Part shown: positions 24,436 to 34,467 of the stretch, in pieces
Numbering within the stretch: position 1 is the first letter of the stretch
How the letters are laid out: each line of letters opens with the position of its first letter
Origin: Muribaculaceae bacterium
GTDB lineage: Bacteria > Bacteroidota > Bacteroidia > Bacteroidales > Muribaculaceae
DNA length: 64,000 nt
Direction of reading: 5' to 3'
Assembly: GCA_017621225.1 (NCBI GenBank)
Contig: JAGATN010000013.1
Span: forward strand, 124,001-188,000
Program-made: the position numbers and the translations under genes
Notes under the pieces: generated by a model
The model's database searches: none
What the model was told of the DNA's origin: nothing
The model's input: only the letters and a program-made list of their open reading frames with translations

Positions 24436-26964
24436 GTGGAACATAAAAATCACACGTATGGCGAAGCTTACGAAGCCTCGCTGAAATATTTTGACGGCGA
24501 CGAACTGGCCGCGCGCGTATGGGCCAGCAAATATGCCCTGAAAGACTCGTTCGGAAATTATTTCGAACTAACTCCTGCCGATATGCACAGGCGAATAGCC
24601 CGTGAATTGTCGCGCATAGAGAATCTGTATCCTAACCCTCTGTCGGAAGATGAGCTATTCAATCTTCTCGACCATTTCCGCTACATAGTGCCGCAAGGCA
24701 GCCCAATGAGCGGAATAGGCAATGACCTTCAGGTAGCATCCTTGTCAAACTGCTTTGTAATCGGACTTGACGGAAAGCCCGACTCTTATGGCGGCGTAAT
24801 AAAAATCGACGAGGAGCAAGTGCAACTCATGAAGCGTCGCGGAGGTGTCGGCCATGACCTTTCGCACATACGCCCGAAAGGCACTCCGGTAAAAAATTCC
24901 GCGCTCACCTCAACCGGTCTCGTACCTTTTATGGAGCGATACTCCAACTCCACTCGCGAAGTGGCCCAGGACGGACGTCGAGGAGCCCTTATGCTGTCAG
25001 TCAGCATAAAGCATCCCGACTCCGAATCGTTTATCGACGCAAAAATGACCGAAGGCAAAGTTACCGGCGCCAATGTATCGGTGCGCATCGACGACGCTTT
25101 CATGAAAGCGGCAATCGAGCACAGCGAATACACCCAGCAATTTCCCGTGAAATCATCCGAGCCCGAAGTCACCAAACAAATCGACGCGGCCGCTCTTTGG
25201 GGCAAGATTGTACATAACGCATGGAAGTCGGCCGAGCCGGGAATATTGTTTTGGGACACAATAATACGTGAATCGGTACCCGACTGTTACGCCGACCTCG
25301 GATTCCAGACCATCTCCACGAATCCTTGCGGCGAAATACCCCTTTGCCCCTACGACAGCTGTCGACTACTTGCCATAAACCTGTATTCATACGTCGAAAA
25401 TCCGTTTACGCCCGAAGCGCGTTTCAACTTCGAGCTGTTCAGAGAGCACGTCGCCAAAGCGCAACGCATAATGGACGACATCATCGATCTCGAAATGGAG
25501 AAAATAGACCGCATAATCGCGAAAATCGACAGTGATCCGGAGACCGACGAAGTAAAACAAACCGAACTGCACCTTTGGCAAAAAATACGTCGAAAGACTC
25601 TTATGGGCCGACGAACTGGCGTCGGAACCACCGGCGAAGGCGACATGCTGGCCGCACTCGGTTTGCGATACGGCACCCCCGAAGCCACCGATTTTTCCGA
25701 AACGGTACACAAGGCCCTCGCGCTTGCCGCTTACCGCTCGTCGGTAGAGTTGGCCAAGGAGCGCGGAGCATTCGAAATATTCGATGCCGATCGCGAAAAG
25801 AACAATGCATACATCAACCGCATACGCATGGCCGATCCGGAGCTTTACGACGATATGATGAAACATGGCCGACGCAACATCGCGTGTCTGACCATAGCAC
25901 CCACGGGCACCACAAGCCTCATGACCCAGACCACGTCGGGCATCGAACCGGTGTTCCTCCCCGTCTACAAGCGCCGTCGCAAAGTCAACCCCAACGACAC
26001 CGACGTGAGAGTCGACTACGTTGACGAAACCGGCGATTCGTTTGAAGAATACATCGTATATCACCCCAAGTTCATAACTTGGATGAAAGCAAACGGCATC
26101 GAGGTGAAAACCGACTACACCCAAGAGGAAATTGACGATCTCGTAGCCGCATCGCCTTACTACAAAGCTACGTCAAACGACGTTGACTGGATTGAGAAAG
26201 TGCGCATGCAGGGACGAGTGCAAAAATGGGTCGACCACTCGATATCGGTAACCATCAACCTGCCAAACGACGTGACCGAGGATCTCGTAAACAATCTTTA
26301 CGTCGAAGCCTGGCGTTCGGGATGCAAAGGATGCACCGTATATCGCGACGGCTCTCGCTCGGGAGTCCTGATTCAGGTCGAAAAGAAAAAGCCGGCAACC
26401 GTCGATGAAGCTCCGCACGTTACGAAACGCCCCATAGAGCTTGAAGCTGACGTAGTTAGATTCCAGAATAACAAGGAAAAATGGATTGCCTTCGTAGGAT
26501 TGATCGACGGACGTCCATACGAAATATTCACCGGTCTGGCCGATGACGACGATGGAATATTCTGCCCCAAATCGGTTACGCACGGTAAAATAATAAAAGC
26601 CGTCGACGAGAAGGGAAACAAGCGTTACGACTTCCAATTCATAAACAAACGCGGCTACAAGACCACCATCGAAGGCTTGAGCGACAAATTCAACCCCGAA
26701 TACTGGAACTACGCAAAGCTCATTTCAGGCGTATTGCGATACGGCATGCCAATTGATCAGGTATTAAAGCTCGTCGGTGGCCTTGAGTTGAACAGCCAAT
26801 CGATCAACACATGGAAAATGGGCGTCGAACGCGCTTTGAAAAAGTACCTGCCTAACGGTATGAAAGCAAACGGACAAAAATGCCCCAACTGCGGACAAGA
26901 AACCTTGATATATCAGGAAGGATGTCTGATTTGCACATCGTGCGGCACCTCCAAGTGCGGATAA
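24436..26964 (+). CDS. nrdJ: Adenosylcobalamin-dependent (class II) ribonucleotide reductase
   Basis: 842 residues from a GTG start, typical for NrdJ. The substrate pocket cysteine is in LSNCFVIG (near 98), the finger-loop N-C-E motif is NPCGEIPLCPYDSCR (near 295), phosphate binding is in APTGTTSLMTQTTSGIEP (near 495), and the C-terminus is a zinc-ribbon-like CPNCG...CTSCG. It makes deoxynucleotides using vitamin B12 in place of a tyrosyl or glycyl radical, working with or without oxygen. Monocistronic, with palindromes upstream and a terminator downstream. Confidence 0.96.
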   Translation: MEHKNHTYGEAYEASLKYFDGDELAARVWASKYALKDSFGNYFELTPADMHRRIARELSRIENLYPNPLSEDELFNLLDHFRYIVPQGSPMSGIGNDLQVASLSNCFVIGLDGKPDSYGGVIKIDEEQVQLMKRRGGVGHDLSHIRPKGTPVKNSALTSTGLVPFMERYSNSTREVAQDGRRGALMLSVSIKHPDSESFIDAKMTEGKVTGANVSVRIDDAFMKAAIEHSEYTQQFPVKSSEPEVTKQIDAAALWGKIVHNAWKSAEPGILFWDTIIRESVPDCYADLGFQTISTNPCGEIPLCPYDSCRLLAINLYSYVENPFTPEARFNFELFREHVAKAQRIMDDIIDLEMEKIDRIIAKIDSDPETDEVKQTELHLWQKIRRKTLMGRRTGVGTTGEGDMLAALGLRYGTPEATDFSETVHKALALAAYRSSVELAKERGAFEIFDADREKNNAYINRIRMADPELYDDMMKHGRRNIACLTIAPTGTTSLMTQTTSGIEPVFLPVYKRRRKVNPNDTDVRVDYVDETGDSFEEYIVYHPKFITWMKANGIEVKTDYTQEEIDDLVAASPYYKATSNDVDWIEKVRMQGRVQKWVDHSISVTINLPNDVTEDLVNNLYVEAWRSGCKGCTVYRDGSRSGVLIQVEKKKPATVDEAPHVTKRPIELEADVVRFQNNKEKWIAFVGLIDGRPYEIFTGLADDDDGIFCPKSVTHGKIIKAVDEKGNKRYDFQFINKRGYKTTIEGLSDKFNPEYWNYAKLISGVLRYGMPIDQVLKLVGGLELNSQSINTWKMGVERALKKYLPNGMKANGQKCPNCGQETLIYQEGCLICTSCGTSKCG

Positions 26965-26990
26965 TGACTAACAATCTTCACTTCATACAT

Positions 26991-27018
26991 AAAAAGGCAG
27001 GCACCCTCCTGCCTTTTT
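26991..27018 (+). terminator. Terminator after nrdJ
   Basis: Stem AAAAAGGCAGG/CCTGCCTTTTT with a six-base loop ending in T5, 27 bases past the stop. Confidence 0.88.
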
Positions 27019-27163
27019 ATTTTGTCAGTTAGTTTTTTCATCCATTCTCTTGAGAAAATTTCACATATAACGCTACAATCCAAAAGCAAAAACGCTTTCA
27101 ATTTGTTATACTTTAAGAGTCATCCAAAAGTCACATTTTTTTGGCTCTTTCGAAGATTATGAT

Positions 27164-27171
27164 TACTTTTG
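27164..27171 (+). promoter_or_regulatory. -7 box TACTTTTG for malQ
   Basis: TAnnTTTG match 37 bases before the malQ start. Confidence 0.65.
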
Positions 27172-27208
27172 AAGCATTTCATATCAACTACATCATACTT
27201 ACCACGTT

Positions 27209-29890
27209 ATGACGATAAAATTCAATATTGACTACCACACCAATTGGGGCGAATCGGTATACATCGTCGGAAATTGCCACGAATTGGGCAATGACGATGA
27301 ATCATCTGCCATAAAACTCAACATGGATGCCATCAGCAATTGGAGCATCACCGTCGACATACCGGTAATTCCGGCCGAAGGACTTAAATATTCCTACTTC
27401 ATACGTCACGACAATGGCTTTACGCGCCATGAATGGGGCAAGCACTCGCTGCCGGCCGTTCGACATGGCATCAAAACCATTAAAATGATTGACCATTGGC
27501 TCGATCAGCCTTCCGACAAACCGTTTTTCTCGTCAGCTTTCACCGACTGCATATGCAAGAGGCACGCACGCGATGGTCAGACCACGATAGAAGGAGGCTC
27601 TCTATGCATTCGAGTTGCAGCTCCAATGATACGTCAGAATTGCCGTCTGGCAATATGCGGCAGCAACGACGAGCTCGGAAACTGGGATCCGGAAATGGCC
27701 GTGAAGATGAACGACCACAACTTTCCCGAATGGAGCATCATTCTTCCGTTAAAAGCATTTACCGCCCCGGTCGACTATAAATTCCTGATAATAGATTGCG
27801 ATACGAACAAACCGGTTATGTGGGAAAACCGCAACAACCGTCATATGGCCCTGAAACCCGATTCGATCAACGAGTCGATAATAGTGTCAGGACTACATTT
27901 CGAGAACACATACGATCCGTGGCACGGAGCCGGAGTGGCAATACCGGTGTTCTCATTGCGAAGCAACGACGACTTCGGATGCGGCGATTTCTTCGACCTT
28001 ATGAAAATGGCCGACTGGTGTCATGCCACCGGGCAACGCTTCATACAGATACTGCCCATCAACGACACCACCATGACCCACACATGGACCGACTCATATC
28101 CTTACAATGCCAATTCTACGTTTGCATTGCATCCGATGTATCTGAGACTTCAGGCCATGGGACGACTAATCGACGACGAGCGCCAAGCTTATTACGACAA
28201 TTTGGCTCTTGAACTGAACAAATTGCCGGAAGTCGACTACGAACGCGTGAATCGAGGAAAAATCGAATTTACGCGCGAACTGTATGCACAGGATCACGAC
28301 CATATAATCAACGACCCGGAGTTCAAGGCTTTCGTAAAGCGCAATGCTTCTTGGCTCACGCCATATGCGGCATTCTGCGTATTGCGCGACAAGTTTAACA
28401 CGGCCGATATGAGCAAATGGGGCGATTATGCCGTTTACGACCAAAAGGCCGTGGATGCTTTCGTCAACGACAATCAATACGACATCACTTACGTATACTT
28501 CATTCAGTATCATCTCGACAAACAGATGCTGCACGTAAGGGAATACGCGCACAATCTTGGAATAGCCATAAAGGGCGACATCCCGATCGGCATTTCGCGC
28601 ACGAGCGTCGACGCATGGCTTTCGCCACGATTGTTCAACCTCGATTGCTCGGCCGGAGCTCCGCCCGACGATTTTTCGGTGCTTGGACAAAACTGGAACC
28701 TGCCCACATACAACTGGCAGCAGATGAGTCTTGACGGATACGCATGGTGGAAATCGCGCTTCCGCAAAATGTCGGAATATTTCGACGCCTACCGCATTGA
28801 CCACGTGCTTGGATTTTTCAGAATATGGCAAATACCCACCGATGCCATACACGGACTGCTCGGCGCTTTCAATCCGGCACTCCCCTTCACGCCCGACGAA
28901 TTAAGAAACAATTACGACTTCTGGATTAACGTCGACCTACAAACAAAGCCCTACATTTTCGACCACATACTGGGCAATTACTTCGGCCGTTATTCAGAGG
29001 ATGCACGATTCTACTTCCTCGAAAGCATCGGAAACGGACGATACCGTCTGAAGGAGGAGTTTTCGACCCAACGAAAAGTGGCTGATCACTTCGCCACGCT
29101 TCCCGACGACGAAAGAAACCGACAATTGTGCGCCGGCCTGCTTTCGGCCATCGACGACGTACTGTTCATCGAAGACCCCTATCAGAAAGGCAAATACCAT
29201 CCTCGCATTTCGGCTCAGTACACCAACATCTACAACTCGCTGACCGATTACGAAAAATGGTGCTTCAACCGTCTGTACGATGATTTCTACTATCACCGTC
29301 ACAACGACTTCTGGTATGGCAAGGCCATGGAGAAGCTTCCGCCGCTAATCGACGCTACCGACATGCTCACGTGCGCCGAAGACCTCGGCATGATTCCCGA
29401 CTGCGTGCCTGCCGTAATGCACCAACTGGAGATTCTGTCGCTCGAAATACAACGCACGCCCAAAGATCCGCATTTGCAATTCGGCGACACCCGACGCTAC
29501 CCTTATTACTCGGTTTGCACGACATCCACGCACGACATGCCCGGCATACGCCAATGGTGGGAAGAAAATCGCGACACCACGCAAAGTTATTATAACAATG
29601 TGCTCCATGAAGCCGGTGCGGCTCCATTCTATGCCGAACCGTGGATATGCGAAAAGATAATTTCAAACCACCTTACGTCGCCTTCGATGCTGTGCATACT
29701 GCCATTGCAGGACTGGCTTTCGACAGACGCGACATTACGTCGCAACGATCCGCGCGAAGAACAGATAAACATTCCGGCCATATCAAAGCATTATTGGCGC
29801 TATCGAATGCATCTGAACATCGAAACGTTAATCGAATCAACCGATTTCAACAAACACCTGAAATCGATGATAACTCAAAGCGGAAGATGA
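27209..29890 (+). CDS. malQ: 4-alpha-glucanotransferase with two N-terminal CBM20 domains
   Basis: 893 residues. Two starch-binding CBM20-like domains come first (about 1-105, NWGESVYIVGNCHELGN; about 120-235, ICGSNDELGNWDPEMAVKM). The GH77 barrel follows (about 240-880) with FLRSNDDFGCGD-type opening, the nucleophile region YRIDHVLGFFR near 530 and the acid segment CAEDLGMIP near 725. It transfers maltooligosaccharide units in glycogen or maltodextrin turnover. This is the large Bacteroidota/plant DPE2-like architecture. No signal peptide, so cytosolic. Own promoter. Confidence 0.95.
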   Translation: MTIKFNIDYHTNWGESVYIVGNCHELGNDDESSAIKLNMDAISNWSITVDIPVIPAEGLKYSYFIRHDNGFTRHEWGKHSLPAVRHGIKTIKMIDHWLDQPSDKPFFSSAFTDCICKRHARDGQTTIEGGSLCIRVAAPMIRQNCRLAICGSNDELGNWDPEMAVKMNDHNFPEWSIILPLKAFTAPVDYKFLIIDCDTNKPVMWENRNNRHMALKPDSINESIIVSGLHFENTYDPWHGAGVAIPVFSLRSNDDFGCGDFFDLMKMADWCHATGQRFIQILPINDTTMTHTWTDSYPYNANSTFALHPMYLRLQAMGRLIDDERQAYYDNLALELNKLPEVDYERVNRGKIEFTRELYAQDHDHIINDPEFKAFVKRNASWLTPYAAFCVLRDKFNTADMSKWGDYAVYDQKAVDAFVNDNQYDITYVYFIQYHLDKQMLHVREYAHNLGIAIKGDIPIGISRTSVDAWLSPRLFNLDCSAGAPPDDFSVLGQNWNLPTYNWQQMSLDGYAWWKSRFRKMSEYFDAYRIDHVLGFFRIWQIPTDAIHGLLGAFNPALPFTPDELRNNYDFWINVDLQTKPYIFDHILGNYFGRYSEDARFYFLESIGNGRYRLKEEFSTQRKVADHFATLPDDERNRQLCAGLLSAIDDVLFIEDPYQKGKYHPRISAQYTNIYNSLTDYEKWCFNRLYDDFYYHRHNDFWYGKAMEKLPPLIDATDMLTCAEDLGMIPDCVPAVMHQLEILSLEIQRTPKDPHLQFGDTRRYPYYSVCTTSTHDMPGIRQWWEENRDTTQSYYNNVLHEAGAAPFYAEPWICEKIISNHLTSPSMLCILPLQDWLSTDATLRRNDPREEQINIPAISKHYWRYRMHLNIETLIESTDFNKHLKSMITQSGR

Positions 29891-29940
29891 TATTTTAACG
29901 ACAGAGTAAACGTTATTTTTGAAATATTGTCTTAAAAATG

Positions 29941-29948
29941 TATTTTTG
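29941..29948 (+). promoter_or_regulatory. -7 box TATTTTTG for the ECF S-component gene
   Basis: TAnnTTTG match 22 bases before the start codon. Confidence 0.65.
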
Positions 29949-29970
29949 CAAATCAAACAGAATATAGAAT

Positions 29971-30483
29971 ATGAATACAACATCAGTAAATCTGCAAACG
30001 CTGTCATATCGCGAAACGCGCACCTACCTGATAGCACTTTTGTTCATTGCAGGCAATGTCATCTTGCCGCAATTATGCCACTTGATGCCTCAGGGAGGAC
30101 TCATATGGCTGCCCATATACTTCTTTACGCTGGTTGGCGCTTATCGATACGGTTGGCGCGTGGGATTGCTCACGGCCATATTGTCGCCGCTCGTCAACTC
30201 TTTCGCATTCGGAATGCCCGCGCTTGCCGCGCTCCCCATCATCGAAACGAAGTCGATAATACTTGCAGCCGTAGCCGGATTAACCGCCACTCGCTTCAAT
30301 CGCATCAGCTTGCCTCTGATAGCAGCCGTAGTGATCGTATCGCAACTGATAGGCGGTGCCGTTGAATGGGCATATACCGGAAGCCTCATGGCTGCCGCTC
30401 AGGATTTCCGCATCGGATTCCCCGGCATACTTACGCAGATAATCGGAGGATATCTGGTTATTCGTTATCTTGCCAATAAATAA
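29971..30483 (+). CDS. ECF transporter S-component-like membrane protein
   Basis: 170 residues, about five or six membrane helices, with the alanine-rich spacing of substrate-capture (S) components of energy-coupling-factor vitamin transporters (FTLVGAYRYGWRVGLLTAILSPLVN). The ATPases EcfA and membrane protein EcfT are not nearby, and no riboswitch is seen upstream, so the vitamin cannot be named. It has its own promoter and terminator and is a single-gene unit. Confidence 0.75.
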   Translation: MNTTSVNLQTLSYRETRTYLIALLFIAGNVILPQLCHLMPQGGLIWLPIYFFTLVGAYRYGWRVGLLTAILSPLVNSFAFGMPALAALPIIETKSIILAAVAGLTATRFNRISLPLIAAVVIVSQLIGGAVEWAYTGSLMAAAQDFRIGFPGILTQIIGGYLVIRYLANK

Positions 30484-30522
30484 ATATCAGCCGCTTCATA
30501 TAAATAATTAATAAATGGTATG

Positions 30523-30564
30523 GGTGCCCGTGCTTGCGTTTTTTAGCACGGGCACCTTTTTTAT
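30523..30564 (+). terminator. Terminator after the ECF S-component gene
   Basis: 12-bp stem GGTGCCCGTGCT/AGCACGGGCACC, ten-base loop, then a T run. Confidence 0.9.
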
Positions 30565-30729
30565 TTTAGCATTGGCACCTCGACGTTTATGTTGCCGGCC
30601 TCACCATGTGCTTCAATGCATATCTTGCCAATCTTAAACATCCTCAATACATCCGTCGATTTAATGACAATTTAAAAATTTCAAAGCCATTTTACATCAC
30701 ATTTATTTGCCCATTCGACAAAAATGCAA

Positions 30730-30737
30730 TAAATTTG
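30730..30737 (+). promoter_or_regulatory. Promoter of the ilv operon (-7 box TAAATTTG)
   Basis: TAnnTTTG match with TTTG ending at 30709 as -33 element (20-bp spacing). The predicted start of transcription is near 30743. Confidence 0.75.
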
Positions 30738-30762
30738 CATTTCATTTCAATTTTTAGAAGAA

Positions 30763-30867
30763 ATGCCCACCTCTGACGCCGCACTTGCGGCACATATCAG
30801 CAGGACGGGCTTTTATTACTATCTATATGAGCGAATACGACAAATCGATGAAACACCCGTTACGTAG
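30763..30867 (+). other. Possible 34-codon leader ORF overlapping the ilvD start
   Basis: ATG at 30763 after an A/G-rich stretch, TAG at 30865-30867, out of frame with ilvD and overlapping its first 14 codons. The peptide has an Ala-Leu-Ala-Ala-His-Ile stretch and then a run of aromatics (FYYYLY). It spans the putative attenuator stem. It may be chance; translation is not shown. Confidence 0.3.
30765..30817 (+). promoter_or_regulatory. Putative attenuator in the ilv leader
   Basis: Nested pairings GCCC (30765-30768) with GGGC (30807-30810), CTGA with TCAG, and an inner hairpin GCCGC-ACTT-GCGGC (30778-30791), followed at once by TTTTATT, all between promoter and ilvD start. The outer stem is short, so this is a candidate only. 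Confidence 0.4.
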
Positions 30868-32671
30868 CAACGCATCTACGCAGGGAAGAAGAATGGCCGG
30901 TGCGCGCGCGCTTTGGCGGGCAAACGGCATGAAGGAAGAACAGATAGGACGTCCTATAATAGCCGTTGTGAATTCATTCACCCAATTCGTTCCCGGCCAC
31001 ACGCACTTACACGAAATAGGACAAATAGTAAAGCAGGAAATTGAAAAAGCAGGATGCTTTGCCGCCGAATTCAACACCATAGCCATCGACGATGGCATAG
31101 CAATGGGCCACGACGGCATGTTGTATTCCCTACCCTCACGCGATCTCATAGCCGACTCGGTGGAATATATGATAAATGCCCATAAGGCCGACGCAATGGT
31201 GTGCATATCTAATTGCGACAAAGTAACACCCGGCATGCTCATGGCTGCCATGCGACTAAACATTCCGGCCATATTCGTAAGCGGAGGCCCGATGGAAGCA
31301 GGAAAGCTCGGCGACCGTCCGCTCGACCTTATCGACATCATGATCGATGCCGCCGACAAATCGGTCGACGACGAAACGGTTACGCTGCTCGAACGACACG
31401 GATGCCCCACGTGCGGATCTTGTTCGGGAATGTTTACCGCCAACTCAATGAATTCGCTCAACGAAGCGATAGGAATGGCGCTGCCCGGCAACGGAACGAT
31501 ACTCGCCACGCACATCAACCGCACGGCACTCTTTAAAAAGGCAGCTCGTCAGATAGTAGAAAACACATATCGCTACTATCGCGACGGCGACGAAAGCGTA
31601 TTGCCCCGCAACATAGCAAGCCGTCAGGCCATACTAAACGCCATGACGCTCGACATAGCCATGGGCGGCTCCACCAACACCGTGCTGCATCTTTTGGCGA
31701 TAGCACACGAAGCCGGCGCCGACTTCACGATGGACGACATAGACCGCCTATCGCGCCACACGCCGGTATTGTGCAAAGTGGCACCAAATTCAAAATATCA
31801 CATACAGGACGTGAACCGCGCCGGAGGCATAATATCGATAATGAGCATATTGGCCGAAAACGGACTCGTCGACACGTCAGTGAAACGAGTTGACGGTATG
31901 ACTCTCGCCGAAGCCATCGACAAATATGCCATAGGTGGCAAAAACTACTGCGACGAAGCCGACGAATTATGGAAAAGCGCACCGGGCGAAAGACACGAAT
32001 TGCGCCTCGGAGCACAAATGTCATATTACTCGTCGCTCGACACCGACCGCAGCAACGGATGCATCCGCGACTTCGCGCACGCATACGTAAAAGATGGCGG
32101 ACTTGCCGTACTCAAAGGCAACATAGCCCTTGACGGCTGCGTGGTAAAAACCGCCGGCGTAGATGAGAGTATATTCAAATTCAGCGGTCCGGCCAAAGTA
32201 TTCCAATCGCAAGAAGAAGCCGTCGACGGCATCTTGCACGACAAGGTGAAAAGCGGCGACGTGGTGGTGATTACCTACGAAGGCCCCAAAGGCGGCCCGG
32301 GAATGCAGGAAATGCTCTACCCCACGAGCTACATAAAGAGCAAACACCTCGGCAAAGAATGCGCTTTGATAACCGACGGCCGATTCTCAGGCGGCACGTC
32401 AGGATTGTCGATAGGCCACATATCGCCCGAAGCGGCAGCAGGGGGAGCAATCGGCCTTTTGCGCGACGGCGACATCGTGACCATCGACATACCGTCACGC
32501 ACCATCAACGTAGATCTTACCGACGAAGAATTGCAACGTCGTCGCGCCGAGGAGGAATCGCACGGCAAAGAGGCATTCACGCCACGCAATCGCGACCGCA
32601 AGGTTTCGAAAGCGCTCCGCTTCTATGCATCGATGGTAACGTCGGCCGACAAAGGTGGCGTAAGAGAATGA
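30827..32671 (+). CDS. ilvD: Dihydroxy-acid dehydratase
   Basis: 614 residues from ATG 30827 (the frame is open further up from a TTG, and an ATG seven codons on is also possible). Iron-sulfur cluster cysteines are in [11 protein letters not shown] and [17 protein letters not shown]; the C-terminal barrel has [18 protein letters not shown] and [15 protein letters not shown]. It dehydrates dihydroxy-isovalerate and -methylvalerate, the third step of valine and isoleucine synthesis. First gene of ilvD-ilvB-ilvN-thioesterase-ilvC. Confidence 0.97.
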   Translation: MSEYDKSMKHPLRSNASTQGRRMAGARALWRANGMKEEQIGRPIIAVVNSFTQFVPGHTHLHEIGQIVKQEIEKAGCFAAEFNTIAIDDGIAMGHDGMLYSLPSRDLIADSVEYMINAHKADAMVCISNCDKVTPGMLMAAMRLNIPAIFVSGGPMEAGKLGDRPLDLIDIMIDAADKSVDDETVTLLERHGCPTCGSCSGMFTANSMNSLNEAIGMALPGNGTILATHINRTALFKKAARQIVENTYRYYRDGDESVLPRNIASRQAILNAMTLDIAMGGSTNTVLHLLAIAHEAGADFTMDDIDRLSRHTPVLCKVAPNSKYHIQDVNRAGGIISIMSILAENGLVDTSVKRVDGMTLAEAIDKYAIGGKNYCDEADELWKSAPGERHELRLGAQMSYYSSLDTDRSNGCIRDFAHAYVKDGGLAVLKGNIALDGCVVKTAGVDESIFKFSGPAKVFQSQEEAVDGILHDKVKSGDVVVITYEGPKGGPGMQEMLYPTSYIKSKHLGKECALITDGRFSGGTSGLSIGHISPEAAAGGAIGLLRDGDIVTIDIPSRTINVDLTDEELQRRRAEEESHGKEAFTPRNRDRKVSKALRFYASMVTSADKGGVRE

Positions 32672-32732
32672 TTATTCGCACGCATACACTACAAGCATAA
32701 ACTCATAGTACTGAAACAATAACATTCAATAT

Positions 32733-34466
32733 ATGGACAACAAAATCACCGGTGCCGAAGCATTGATAAGAGGGCTGATAGCCGAAGGCGTAGATACCGT
32801 ATTCGGATATCCCGGCGGAGCCATAATGCCTGTATACGATAAGCTTTACGACTTCTCCGACACCCTTAACCACATACTTACGCGCCATGAACAGGGTGCC
32901 ATACATGCAGCCGAAGGATTTGCACGCGTGTCGAAGCGCACAGGCGTGGTAATAGTAACGTCCGGACCCGCTGCAACAAACGTAATGACCGGATTGAGCG
33001 ACGCAACGATGGACAGCACTCCCCTCGTGGTAATTACCGGACAAGTATCGGCATCGCTCCTCGGATCGGACGCGTTCCAGGAAACCGACGTGGTGGGAAT
33101 AACGCAGCCTATTTCGAAATGGGCCTATCAGATTCGCCATGCCAAGGACATAGCATGGGCCGTAAGCAGAGCCTTCTTCATTGCCAATTCCGGCCGCCCC
33201 GGACCGGTAGTGCTCGACTTTGCCAAAAACGCCCAGGAAGAAATGATAGAATTCGAGCCTTACCATCGCTGCAAATTCATCAGATCGTACATCCCGTATC
33301 CCACGGTATACGAAAGCGACCTACGCCGAGTAGCCGACATAATAAACGATTCGAGCCGACCGATGATAATATCGGGTCACGGCGTAATGATAGCCGGAGC
33401 CGAAGACCAATTGGCCACGCTTGCCGAAAAAGCCGACATTCCGGTAGCAAGCACCATGCTTGGTCTTTCGACAATGCCGTCAGATCATCCCCTGTTTAAA
33501 GGAATGGTGGGCATGCACGGCAACATCGGGCCTAATTACAATACCAACCGCGCCGACCTGATAGTGGCGATAGGCATGCGATTCGACGACCGCGTGACCG
33601 GAAACACAAAATTGTACGCTCCGCAGGCCAAAATAGTGCACATCGACATCGACGAGTCGGAATTCAACAAAAACATACGCGCACACGCAACCATCCATGG
33701 CGACGCGCGCGAAGTGCTCACGCGCATCATCCCCCTGGTGCGCGAAGCGAAACACACCAAGTGGCTGAAATCGTTCGAGCTTCCCGAAGCGGTGGAGAGA
33801 GAAAAAGTGACGAAAGATGCCGTATTCCGCGACGACCCGCAAGGCTTGCCGTGCATGGGCGAAGTGGCTTATAAGGTATCAATGGCCGCCGGTCATGATT
33901 CGGTACTCGTAACCGACGTAGGGCAAAATCAGCTGTTGTCGGTAAAGCACTTCAAATATACAAGCCCCAGAAGCGTAATAACGTCGGGCGGACTCGGCAC
34001 CATGGGATATGGATTGCCCGCAGCCATAGGCGCAAAGATGGCGGCTCCGCACCGCCAGGTATGCTTTTTCACGGGCGACGGAGGCATGCAGATGACCATA
34101 CAGGAACTTGGCACCATAATGCAATATCAAACGGCCGTAAAGATAATTATACTCAACAATAATTTTCTTGGCAATGTGCGCCAATGGCAAGTAATGTTCT
34201 ACAACAACCGCCTGTCGCAGACTCCGATGGTCAACCCCGACTATCCCGCGATAGCAAAAGCTTACGGCATAGAGGCCGAAACGGTGGAACGCCGCGAACA
34301 GCTCGATGCGGCCATAGAGCGCATGCTTAAGCACAACGGTGCATACATCCTCAACGTGATGGTCGACGAGAACGACATGGTGTTCCCGATGACCCCGGGC
34401 GGTCAGGCCGTAGATTACATATTGTTGAACCAGAATGAGGTATTCGACCCTTCTTCAAAGAAATAA
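32733..34466 (+). CDS. ilvB: Acetolactate synthase, large subunit
   Basis: 577 residues. Thiamin diphosphate enzyme: N-terminal GYPGGAIMPVYD and the catalytic glutamate in RHEQGAIHAAEG, central FAD-fold domain, C-terminal cofactor motif FTGDGGMQMTIQELGT ending NNNFLGNVRQWQ. It condenses pyruvate with pyruvate or 2-oxobutyrate, the first common step of the branched-chain pathway. One base separates its stop from ilvN. Confidence 0.97.
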   Translation: MDNKITGAEALIRGLIAEGVDTVFGYPGGAIMPVYDKLYDFSDTLNHILTRHEQGAIHAAEGFARVSKRTGVVIVTSGPAATNVMTGLSDATMDSTPLVVITGQVSASLLGSDAFQETDVVGITQPISKWAYQIRHAKDIAWAVSRAFFIANSGRPGPVVLDFAKNAQEEMIEFEPYHRCKFIRSYIPYPTVYESDLRRVADIINDSSRPMIISGHGVMIAGAEDQLATLAEKADIPVASTMLGLSTMPSDHPLFKGMVGMHGNIGPNYNTNRADLIVAIGMRFDDRVTGNTKLYAPQAKIVHIDIDESEFNKNIRAHATIHGDAREVLTRIIPLVREAKHTKWLKSFELPEAVEREKVTKDAVFRDDPQGLPCMGEVAYKVSMAAGHDSVLVTDVGQNQLLSVKHFKYTSPRSVITSGGLGTMGYGLPAAIGAKMAAPHRQVCFFTGDGGMQMTIQELGTIMQYQTAVKIIILNNNFLGNVRQWQVMFYNNRLSQTPMVNPDYPAIAKAYGIEAETVERREQLDAAIERMLKHNGAYILNVMVDENDMVFPMTPGGQAVDYILLNQNEVFDPSSKK

Positions 34467-34467
34467 A

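Noticed and set aside
23930-24484. Plus-strand frame across the nitroreductase start and the nrdJ control region
   Set aside because: Would run through the operator-like palindrome and overlap nrdJ; composition is not protein-like.
25387-26124. Minus-strand reading frame of 245 codons
   Set aside because: Antisense to nrdJ, no signal or family resemblance.
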